Of a stretch of 10,094 nt of DNA, positions 1 to 6,213 are shown in pieces. The notes under the pieces are model-generated. The model was not told the DNA's origin and made no database searches. It saw only the letters and a list, made by a program, of their open reading frames with translations. The stretch is from positions 1 through 10,094 of the forward strand of contig DBMH01000013.1 in NCBI GenBank assembly GCA_002297645.1, in the 5' to 3' direction. The stretch is from Rhodanobacteraceae bacterium UBA703. GTDB taxonomy: Bacteria > Pseudomonadota > Gammaproteobacteria > Xanthomonadales > Rhodanobacteraceae. The position numbers and the translations under genes were made by a program. How positions within the stretch are numbered: position 1 is the first letter of the stretch; the number at the start of each line of letters is the position of its first letter.

Positions 1-1
1 C

Positions 2-646
2 ACCGACCCGCTGACCGGCCTGCTCAACCGCCGCGCCGCCGGCCGCCGCCTGGACCGGCTGTCGCCGGCGGCCGACGGCAGGACCGATGTCGTCGTCCTG
101 CTCGACGTCGACGGCTTCAAGTCGATCAACGACGAACACGGACACCCGCAGGGCGACCGGGTGCTGAAGGCCATCGCCGACCGGCTGCGCACCGTCTGCG
201 CGGACGGCGACGTGCTCGCGCGCTGGGGTGGAGAGGAATTCCTCGTCGTGCGCAGGGACGTCGGCGTCGACGCGGCACGCGCCCTGGCGGAACGGCTGCG
301 CACTGCCATCGCCGATGCGCCGTTCGCCCTCTCCGACGGCGACCTCGCCATCAGTGCCTCCGTCGGTTTCGCGGCATGGCCGTTCTTTCCCGATCCCGAC
401 GGCAATCCCTGGCAGGACAGCCTCGGGCTGGCCGACCGCGCCCTGTACGCGGCCAAGGATGCCGGCCGGAACGGCTGGGTCGGCCTGTGGGGAACGCCGG
501 CCGGCGTCGGCACGCCGACGTCGACCTTGCGCCGTTCGCTGGATCGCGCGCAGGTCCGCGGCCTGGTGACGATGCACTCGCATCGCCAGGCGACCGCCAC
601 CGGCGTGGAGGAAGCCGCGCTTTCCCTGCCGTCGCCGCAGCGGTAG
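2..646 (+). CDS. Diguanylate cyclase, C-terminal GGDEF domain (5' partial)
   Basis: The frame is open from the left edge, so the true start and any sensory domain lie outside the window; 214 residues are visible. The fragment begins with the GGDEF-domain opening TDPLTGLLNRR. It continues with the metal/substrate segment DVDGFKSINDEHGHPQGD, the active-site loop RWGGEEF (GGEEF at about nt 230-244), and the usual domain end ADRALYAAKDAGRN. The family condenses two GTP into cyclic di-GMP in the cytoplasm. The catalytic loop is intact, so activity is likely. The four residues where the inhibitory RxxD I-site normally sits read ADGD, so the I-site arginine is absent and classical product inhibition is not expected. 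About 55 residues follow the domain and look unstructured (Pro, Thr and Ser rich). The stop lies 9 bases before the hybrid kinase start, which suggests one transcript. The GGDEF call is very secure; the full architecture is unknown. Confidence 0.95.
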   Translation, partial: TDPLTGLLNRRAAGRRLDRLSPAADGRTDVVVLLDVDGFKSINDEHGHPQGDRVLKAIADRLRTVCADGDVLARWGGEEFLVVRRDVGVDAARALAERLRTAIADAPFALSDGDLAISASVGFAAWPFFPDPDGNPWQDSLGLADRALYAAKDAGRNGWVGLWGTPAGVGTPTSTLRRSLDRAQVRGLVTMHSHRQATATGVEEAALSLPSPQR

Positions 647-655
647 CGCCGAGCG

Positions 656-2413
656 ATGCCCACGCCGACCTCGCGATCGCGGCAGGGATATAGGCTGCTG
701 GAATGGCTGCGCCGGGTACCGGTCGAGGATCCGGTCGAACGCCGCAACGCACCGATGCTGCAGGGGATCCTGCTCGCGTTCGGCCTCGTCGTGCCGATGA
801 CGGCCGCGCTGCGCTGGAGCCAGCACCTGCCGATCGGCGAGATCGACGTCGGCGGGGAACTGCTCGGACTCGCGCGCATCGGCTTCGCGTGGATCGCGTT
901 CTACCTCGTACGCCTCGGCTACTTCCGCTTCGCGGCCGGGCTGTTCATCGCCAGCGAGCTCACCGGACTGGCCTTCGCCTATGCGGTCTACGGACTCAAG
1001 GCCCAGTTGCCGATGCAGGTCGTGCACGCCTTTCCGCTGGTACTCGGCGGCCTGCTGCTCGGACGCCGGGCACTGTGGTGGATCGCGGCCGCGCTGCTGG
1101 CGATCGCCACGGCAGGCGCCGCGCACGACTTCCAAACCGGCCTGCTGCCCTTCCTGCGTGTCGAAGCCTGGAGCAACCTGCTCGCCGTCCTGCTCGGTTT
1201 CGGCGGCATCGCGATCGTGCTCGATCGCGCGGTGTCCGCCCTGCGCGAATCGCTCGGCACCGCGACGCGGCGCGGGCAGGAACTCGTGCGGGCGCGCGAC
1301 CGGCTGGAGCGCGAGGTGGTCGAGCGCGAGCGCACCCAGGCACAACTTACGCACGCGCTGAAGATGGAGGCGATCGGGCGCATCGCGAGCGGCATCGCGC
1401 ACGACTTCAACAACATCCTCGCCGTGGTCCTCGGCTACGCCAGCCGTCCCGGCGCAGCCGCCGACACCGAGACGGCCGAGAAAAGCCTGAACGGCATTCG
1501 CGCGGCGGCACGACGCGGCACGCTCGTCGCACAGCGCCTGCTCAACCTCGGCCGCAACGACGCGGCGCGCGTCGAGCGGACCGACGTCGCCACCGCGGTC
1601 GAGGCGATGCAGCCGCTGCTCGCCCAGGTCTTCGACGGGCGCGTGCGGGTGACGCTGTCGATCGCGCGGCGACCGTTGCCGGTGCGGATCGACCGCGGCG
1701 GCCTCGAACTCGCCCTGTTGAACATCGCCACGAACGCACGCGACGCGATGCCGGACGGCGGCGGCTTCGACATCCGCGCGAGCCTGCGCGACGGCAGCGA
1801 GGGCCGCCAGGTGCTCCTGACCCTGTCCGACACCGGCGCGGGCATGCCCACGGAAGTCGCCGCGCGCATGTTCGAGCCGTTCTACACGACCAAGCCGCGC
1901 GGCGCGGGCACGGGCCTGGGCCTGAGCGACGTGCGGCGGCTGGTCGCCGAAACCGGCGGCTCCATCGAGGTCGACAGCACGCCCGGCGACGGCACCACAT
2001 TGCGGATCGCACTGCCGAGCGCGGAACCCGCGACCGATGCGGCGATCGCACTGCCTTCCGGCGTGCGCGTCCTGCTGGTCGATGACGACGATGCCTTGCG
2101 CGACGTGCTCGCGGGTGCGCTGCGTGACGCCGGTGCCGAGGTCGTCGAGGCACGCGGCGGCGACGAGGCGGAGCGGCACGCCGTCGCCGGGGTCGAGGCG
2201 ATCGTCACCGACTTCGAGCTGCCGGACGTATGCGCCGACGAGCTGCTGCCGCGCCTGCTCACGGGCAGGCCGCCGGTGCCGGTGGTGCTGATCTCCGCGC
2301 ATGCGTATGCGCACGAGCGCTGCGCGGCGACGGTCCCGTCGCTGGCGAGCCTGCGCAAACCGTTCGCGACAGCGGATCTCGTCGACGCCCTGGCGCGGCA
2401 CCTGCGCGCGTAG
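656..2413 (+). CDS. Membrane hybrid histidine kinase with C-terminal receiver domain
   Basis: This 585-residue protein has four parts. First is a membrane sensor with about six hydrophobic segments (roughly residues 35-53, 66-86, 92-113, 120-136, 139-155 and 172-190). Second is a charged coiled-coil linker (about 195-235). Third is a kinase core. The H-box contains GIAHDFNN with H249 as the likely phosphorylated histidine; the N-box is NIATNARDAM (N356, N360), G1 is DTGAGM (D392), the F-box is FEPFYTTK, and G2 is GTGLGL (418-423). Fourth is a receiver (about 470-583) with acidic cluster D476-D479, likely phospho-acceptor D519, S547 and K568-P569. All key residues are present, so autophosphorylation and His-to-Asp transfer are expected. 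The HDFNN H-box plus terminal receiver is the CckA/FixL-like hybrid layout, though no PAS domain is visible. There is no Hpt or output domain, so partners must be elsewhere. The signal sensed is unknown. The start was chosen just after the upstream stop, where translational coupling is plausible; there is only a weak GAG ahead of it. Only 54 bases separate it from the convergent gene, and I see no convincing terminator there. Confidence 0.93.
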   Translation: MPTPTSRSRQGYRLLEWLRRVPVEDPVERRNAPMLQGILLAFGLVVPMTAALRWSQHLPIGEIDVGGELLGLARIGFAWIAFYLVRLGYFRFAAGLFIASELTGLAFAYAVYGLKAQLPMQVVHAFPLVLGGLLLGRRALWWIAAALLAIATAGAAHDFQTGLLPFLRVEAWSNLLAVLLGFGGIAIVLDRAVSALRESLGTATRRGQELVRARDRLEREVVERERTQAQLTHALKMEAIGRIASGIAHDFNNILAVVLGYASRPGAAADTETAEKSLNGIRAAARRGTLVAQRLLNLGRNDAARVERTDVATAVEAMQPLLAQVFDGRVRVTLSIARRPLPVRIDRGGLELALLNIATNARDAMPDGGGFDIRASLRDGSEGRQVLLTLSDTGAGMPTEVAARMFEPFYTTKPRGAGTGLGLSDVRRLVAETGGSIEVDSTPGDGTTLRIALPSAEPATDAAIALPSGVRVLLVDDDDALRDVLAGALRDAGAEVVEARGGDEAERHAVAGVEAIVTDFELPDVCADELLPRLLTGRPPVPVVLISAHAYAHERCAATVPSLASLRKPFATADLVDALARHLRA

Positions 2414-2467
2414 CGAGCGCGTTCCGGCTGCCGGTGGCGATCGAGAATCCTCCGGCCGGGGAGTCGT

Positions 2468-4345
2468 TCAGCGTGGCGTCGTCTCGCGATCGGCGCGGAT
2501 CGTGCGTGCGGCATTCGGCAGGATCGGCGTGTCGCGGCTGCCGATCCGCTCCAGCAGGCGCCGCAATTCGGCGTCGGACAGCGGCGGACTGAACCAGTGC
2601 CCCTGCCCCTCGCTGCACTCGTGCCGCAGCAGCCATTCGAACTGGCTCGCGGTTTCCACGCCTTCGGCGGCCGATCGCAGGCCGAGCTCGCCGGCGAGCC
2701 GGATCACCGCATCGACGATCGCCATCGAGTCGGCGTCGAGACCGATGTCGCGCACGAAGGACATGTCGATCTTGATGCGATCGAACGGGAACATGCGCAG
2801 CAGTTGCAGCGAGGAATAGCCGGTACCGAAGTCGTCCAGCGACAGGCGCACGCCGTGGTCGTGCAGATCGTGCAGCGCGAGCCGCGTGGCCGCGTCGCGC
2901 GCCAGCAGCGCGCTCTCGGTGACCTCCAGGTCCAGCCGGTCCGGCGGCAGGCCGGTCTCGCGCAGGACCTCGATGACGTTCTGCACCAGGCCCGGCCGGC
3001 GCAGCTGCAGCGGCGACAGGTTCACGCCGACCTTAATCGGCTGCGGCCACGCGGCCGCGGCGCGGCAGGCCTCGCGCAGCACCCAGTCGCCGAGCGGGCC
3101 GATCAGGCCCATTTCCTCGACGATGGGAATGAACACCGCGGGAGGCACTTCGCCCTGGCTCGGATGGCGCCAGCGCAGCAGCGCCTCCACCGCGACCAGC
3201 TCGCTGCTCGCCAGCGCGACGATCGGCTGGTAGGCCAGACGGAATTCGCCGCCGGCCAGCGCGCTGCGCAGGTCCTGTTTCAGGCTCAGGCGGAGCTGCA
3301 CGAGGGCTTCCATCTCGGGCGCGAAGAAGTGGTACTTGCGGCCGCCCTCGCGCTTCGCGGTGTACAGGGCGAGATCGGCACGCTTGAACAGCTCGCTCAA
3401 CGGCATGGTGCCGGCACGCGTCTGCGCGACGCCGAGGCTGGCGCCGACGCCCACGCGTGCTTCCTCGATGTCGAACGGTTCGTCGATCGCGGCGACGATG
3501 CGGGACGCCAGCGCATGGCCGTCGCTTTCGCCGTCCGCACAGACCTGCATCAGCGCGAACTCGTCGCCTCCCATGCGCGCGACGCGCACGTCGGCGTCGC
3601 CGACGATCGCGGTCAGGCGCCGGGCGACCTGGTCGAGCAGCTGGTCTCCGGCGCGATGCCCGAACGAATCGTTGACCGCCTTGAAGTCGTCGAGGTCGAC
3701 GTAGTGGATGTTCAGCACCGATCCGCTCGGAAGCGCCGCCAGCGCGTTCTGCACGAGGCGCTGGAACTCGGCTCGGTTCGGCAGCCCGGTCAGCGCGTCG
3801 TAGTAGGCGAGCTGGTTGATGCGCGCCTGCGCTTCGTCGTGGGTGATCGCGATCGCGCAGACGTGCACGCAATGCGCGACGATCTCGCGCTCCAGCGTGG
3901 TCGGTCCCCGCGGCTCGCGGTAGTAGAACGCGAAGGTGCCGACGACGCGGCCGTCGATGGTCTTGATCGGACTCGACCAGCACGCGCGCAGGCCGATGTC
4001 GAGCGCGAACTGCCGGTACGAGGCCCAGCGCGGATCGGTCCCGATGTCGACGGCCTCGACCGGCTCGGCGTACCAGGCCGCCGTGCCGCAGGAGCCGGCG
4101 AGCGGCCCCGCCTGCAGGCCGTCGATGGCGCTCGAGTAGGAATCCGGCAGGCTCGGCGCCGACAGCGGATGCAGGCGTCCCGCGGCGTCGACGGTCAGGA
4201 TGGAGCAGATGGCGCCTTCCGCGAGGCGTTCCGCGTTGGTGCAGATGCGATCCGCGATCGACGCCAGCGGCACGCCGTGCGCGACGTCCTCGAGGATCTC
4301 CCCCTGCAGTTGCAGCAGCGCCGCGTTGGCTACGGAACCGGTCAT
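2468..4345 (-). CDS. GAF-GGDEF-EAL cyclic di-GMP signalling protein
   Basis: This is a 625-residue soluble protein with no membrane segment. Residues about 15-170 form a GAF-like sensor (segments SCGTAAWYAEPVEAVDI and SSPIKTIDGRVVGTFAFYY). Residues about 180-345 form a GGDEF domain opening with YDALTGLPNR, with MGGDEF at 258-263. Residues about 355-605 form an EAL domain. EAL hallmarks are all visible: EALLRWRHP (387-395), N442 in NLSP, E474 in LEVTES, DDFGTGYSSL (504-513), K525 and D527, AEGVET (560-565, E561), and Q581 in GQGHWFSPPL. The family hydrolyses c-di-GMP to pGpG through EAL. The intact GGDEF could be a cyclase or a GTP-binding activator of the EAL half. The I-site position reads DADV, not RxxD. 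The GAF ligand is unknown. A GGAG sequence 10 bases upstream supports the ATG. The protein is convergent with the hybrid kinase and lies 121 bases downstream of the desaturase gene on the same strand. Which activity dominates cannot be read from the sequence. Confidence 0.95.
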   Translation of the reverse strand: MTGSVANAALLQLQGEILEDVAHGVPLASIADRICTNAERLAEGAICSILTVDAAGRLHPLSAPSLPDSYSSAIDGLQAGPLAGSCGTAAWYAEPVEAVDIGTDPRWASYRQFALDIGLRACWSSPIKTIDGRVVGTFAFYYREPRGPTTLEREIVAHCVHVCAIAITHDEAQARINQLAYYDALTGLPNRAEFQRLVQNALAALPSGSVLNIHYVDLDDFKAVNDSFGHRAGDQLLDQVARRLTAIVGDADVRVARMGGDEFALMQVCADGESDGHALASRIVAAIDEPFDIEEARVGVGASLGVAQTRAGTMPLSELFKRADLALYTAKREGGRKYHFFAPEMEALVQLRLSLKQDLRSALAGGEFRLAYQPIVALASSELVAVEALLRWRHPSQGEVPPAVFIPIVEEMGLIGPLGDWVLREACRAAAAWPQPIKVGVNLSPLQLRRPGLVQNVIEVLRETGLPPDRLDLEVTESALLARDAATRLALHDLHDHGVRLSLDDFGTGYSSLQLLRMFPFDRIKIDMSFVRDIGLDADSMAIVDAVIRLAGELGLRSAAEGVETASQFEWLLRHECSEGQGHWFSPPLSDAELRRLLERIGSRDTPILPNAARTIRADRETTPR

Positions 4346-4466
4346 ACCGTCTGCGCTCCGAGGCTCGTGGCACCAGGCGCGGCCGGCAGGCCGTGCCGGG
4401 CGGATTTCCCCTCAGTCTTCCTTCATGCGTGTGCCGCGTCCGCGCGGTTCGCCGGCGTTCGATCGC

Positions 4467-5543
4467 TCAACCGGCCGTCGCTCCCTGCGCCGCGGGCGAG
4501 GTCGCCTGCGGTGCGAACCGGTGCAGATCCATGTGCTCGGTCGGCACCGGCTTGTAGTCCGGCCCGAACGCGACGTCGCCGGGCCTCCACCCGGCCGGTG
4601 TCCACAACGCCCCCCAGAAGCGCCGGAACGCCCCCCATTGCATCGCGACGAGACCGCGCTCGTTGTCGACGTCGACCATCGGATCGCCGACGCCCGTCGG
4701 GCGCGGCGGCTCGCCGTAGAGAGCGGTGCCGAACAGGACGTCCCACACCGACAGTACCTGGCCGAAATTGCAGTTGTGGAGGTGCGGACGATCCGGGTCG
4801 ACGATCATGTGGTGCAGGCGATGGAACTTCGGATCGACGAACAGGCGCTCGAACACGCGCCCGAATCCGAAGCGGACGTTCGTATGGGAGAAGTTCTGCA
4901 CCAGTTCGGCGATGAGCAGCAGCAGCGCGAACTGGTCCGGCTCGATGCCGATGACGATCGCGACCGTGGCCAGCACCATCGACTGCAGGAAGCCGTCGAC
5001 GTAGCTGCCGCGGTCGTTGCTCCAGCAGCTCATCTGGCGCTGGCTGTGATGCATGCTGTGCAGTGCCCACCACCACGGCATCGCGTGCTGCGCGCGATGC
5101 ATCCAGTAGTACGTCAGGTCGTACAGCACGTAGTAGACGAGGAACAGCACGAGCGGATGGTGCTGGAACCACGGCACCCAGGCGGCGAGCCCCGACACGA
5201 CGTCCTCGCCGCCCGCCGCGACCGGCGCGCCGCCGGCGAACCAGTTCACCAGCGGCGTCAGCACGAGATAGGCGAACAACGGGTTCAGGCCGAGCAGCAT
5301 CACCAGCGTGTAGGTGCGGTCGATGCGCGTCAGGCGGCGATCGGCCCAGCGCTCGGCCGGCGCGAGGCTCTCGAGCGGGCGGAAGACGAGGCCGATGATG
5401 GCGACCTGCACGATCGCGATCAGGATCGCGGCCGCGATCTCGCGCGGATCGCCGGCGAGCCCGTCGAGATGGACGACGTGGAGAAACGGCGAGACGGCGT
5501 TCGCGTCCAGCCAGCCGACGGCATGGGACCACAGTTCGAGCAT
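4467..5543 (-). CDS. Sterol desaturase / fatty acid hydroxylase superfamily membrane protein
   Basis: This 358-residue multi-pass membrane protein has hydrophobic segments at about residues 37-54, 78-100, 129-147 and 188-214. It carries the eight-histidine di-iron signature of the superfamily: HRAQH (149-153), HSMHH (162-166), H220 in NFSHTN, and HRLHH (241-245) followed by H254 and H256. Members use O2 and a di-iron centre to hydroxylate or desaturate lipids such as sterols, fatty acids or carotenoids, or cleave alkylglycerol ethers. The substrate here cannot be assigned. The cytoplasmic C-terminus (about 275-358) extends beyond the histidine core and has no motif I recognise. The start codon has no Shine-Dalgarno sequence; a TACAAT hexamer ends 6 bases before the ATG, suggesting a leaderless message. 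The VOC-fold gene lies 98 bases upstream on the same strand. The 121 bases between this gene and the GAF-GGDEF-EAL gene hold an imperfect stem near 4382-4401 but no T-run. Confidence 0.92.
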   Translation of the reverse strand: MLELWSHAVGWLDANAVSPFLHVVHLDGLAGDPREIAAAILIAIVQVAIIGLVFRPLESLAPAERWADRRLTRIDRTYTLVMLLGLNPLFAYLVLTPLVNWFAGGAPVAAGGEDVVSGLAAWVPWFQHHPLVLFLVYYVLYDLTYYWMHRAQHAMPWWWALHSMHHSQRQMSCWSNDRGSYVDGFLQSMVLATVAIVIGIEPDQFALLLLIAELVQNFSHTNVRFGFGRVFERLFVDPKFHRLHHMIVDPDRPHLHNCNFGQVLSVWDVLFGTALYGEPPRPTGVGDPMVDVDNERGLVAMQWGAFRRFWGALWTPAGWRPGDVAFGPDYKPVPTEHMDLHRFAPQATSPAAQGATAG

Positions 5544-5549
5544 GCGGGA

Positions 5550-5555
5550 ATTGTA
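5550..5555 (-). promoter_or_regulatory. Candidate -10 element for a leaderless desaturase transcript
   Basis: On the minus strand the hexamer TACAAT (5 of 6 matches to TATAAT) lies 6 bases before the ATG of the desaturase gene. A transcript starting at the usual distance would begin at or next to the A of the start codon. No Shine-Dalgarno sequence is present between them, which fits a leaderless message. I could not find a good -35 box at 16-18 bases in the surrounding GC tract. The call is an inference from spacing alone. Confidence 0.35.
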
Positions 5556-5576
5556 GCGCCCGCGCCGTGGCGCGCG

Positions 5577-5591
5577 CGCGAAAATATCGCG
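5577..5591. repeat. Short palindrome with AT-rich core upstream of the desaturase gene
   Basis: CGCGA-AAATA-TCGCG is a perfect 5-base inverted repeat around an AT-only centre, unusual in this GC-rich background. It sits 34-48 bases ahead of the desaturase ATG, just upstream of where a -35 box would be expected. This position suits an operator or activator site, but no known regulator consensus is recognised. Its short arms mean chance occurrence is possible. Confidence 0.25.
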
Positions 5592-5641
5592 GGCTCCCCC
5601 GGACCGGCCAACCTCACCAGGAGTTCATCGGACCGCGGGAT

Positions 5642-6004
5642 TCAGGCCGTCGCGGGCCACTGGCGAAACACGACGCAGACTTCGGTGGCGTCGCGTGCGG
5701 CGAATTCCAGCGCGCCCCAGGGCTTCTTCGTCACGGTCGCGCTGTCGGGATGCAGCAGGTCCGGCCGCCGCGAGCGGATCTCGACGTGCATCGCGCCGAT
5801 CGCGTCCGTCTCGATGGCGAATTCCGGGCGCCCTTTCGCCGCGAACTCGGCGTTCTCGACCAGATAGACCTTGGCACCGTCGCGCTCGACCACGACCAGG
5901 TCGCTTTCCTGATGCAGGACCTGAAAACCGAGCCCGTCGACGAAGAAGTCGAAACCTTCGTCCAGATGGTCGTAGAACACTTTGGGAATCAGCCGTTGCA
6001 GCAT
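5642..6004 (-). CDS. VOC (glyoxalase/bleomycin resistance/dioxygenase) superfamily protein
   Basis: This is a 120-residue protein starting MLQRLIPKVFYDHLDEG. It shows the single-module vicinal oxygen chelate pattern: an early Phe-Tyr segment and FFVDGLGF (20-27), strand VVVERDGAKVYLVE (37-50), and the closing segment KKPWGALEFAARD (93-105), which resembles the KPWG-x-x-EF end of bleomycin-resistance-like proteins. Such proteins usually work as dimers; some bind drugs and others are metal enzymes. The substrate cannot be assigned here, and there is no gene context for antibiotic resistance. The open frame extends upstream to 6142, but the extra 46 codons encode an Arg-rich, unconserved-looking stretch. 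The internal ATG at 6004 was chosen because a GAGGG lies 8 bases ahead of it and the VOC fold begins there. It lies 98 bases upstream of the desaturase gene on the same strand, and faces the S10 peptidase gene across a 209-base divergent region. Confidence 0.82.
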   Translation of the reverse strand: MLQRLIPKVFYDHLDEGFDFFVDGLGFQVLHQESDLVVVERDGAKVYLVENAEFAAKGRPEFAIETDAIGAMHVEIRSRRPDLLHPDSATVTKKPWGALEFAARDATEVCVVFRQWPATA

Positions 6005-6086
6005 CGTCGAACCCTCGCGTCGCCGCCATCTTGAACGCCCGTCGGGGCGCTTGCGAGAGCCTCGTGCGAAAGCTGCCAAAACCGTC

Positions 6087-6103
6087 GCACATGCCGTATG
6101 CGC
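6087..6103. promoter_or_regulatory. Imperfect inverted repeat in the divergent VOC/S10 promoter region
   Basis: GCACAT and ATGCGC flank a 5-base spacer and match as an inverted repeat with one mismatch. The site lies 83 bases before the VOC start and 110 bases before the S10 start, in the middle of the only divergent intergenic region in the window. It could bind a dimeric regulator of either gene. No regulator consensus is recognised, and no good -35/-10 pair was found next to it. Confidence 0.2.
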
Positions 6104-6172
6104 CGCGTGAAAAGCCGGCCGGACCTCGGACTTCCGGCACATCGGAAGGCACGTCCGCAGGACTATTCTTCA

Positions 6173-6201
6173 CGATCCGATCCACCGTACCGATCCGATC
6201 C
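6173..6201. repeat. 11-base direct repeat in the leader of the S10 peptidase gene
   Basis: CGATCCGATCC occurs exactly twice, at 6173-6183 and 6191-6201, with starts 18 bases apart. Each copy itself contains two CGATC units. The second copy ends 12 bases before the peptidase ATG and abuts the ribosome binding site (AAAGG, 6203-6207). A TATTCT hexamer at 6164-6169 lies just upstream and could be a -10 element, which would place the repeats in the transcribed leader or over the start site. They may be an operator or a simple duplication. Confidence 0.45.
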
Positions 6202-6213
6202 GAAAGGCGCTCC

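Noticed and set aside
703..2085. 460-codon plus-strand frame inside the hybrid kinase gene.
   Set aside because: The product is an Arg/Ala/Pro-rich shift of the kinase reading frame with no hydrophobic or catalytic segments.
2414..2467. Possible bidirectional terminator between the convergent kinase and EAL genes.
   Set aside because: Only a 4-base CTCC/GGAG pairing is visible and there is no T-run on either strand.
2597..4915. 772-codon open frame on the plus strand, opposite the GAF-GGDEF-EAL gene and running into the desaturase gene.
   Set aside because: Its product is Gln/Arg/Asp/His-rich and low in complexity, as expected from reading a high-GC gene backwards, whereas the opposite strand carries complete GGDEF and EAL motifs.
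5695..6213. Longer start for the S10 gene.
   Set aside because: The extension is Arg/Ser-rich, runs over the VOC gene, and would bury a normal signal peptide that has its own ribosome binding site.
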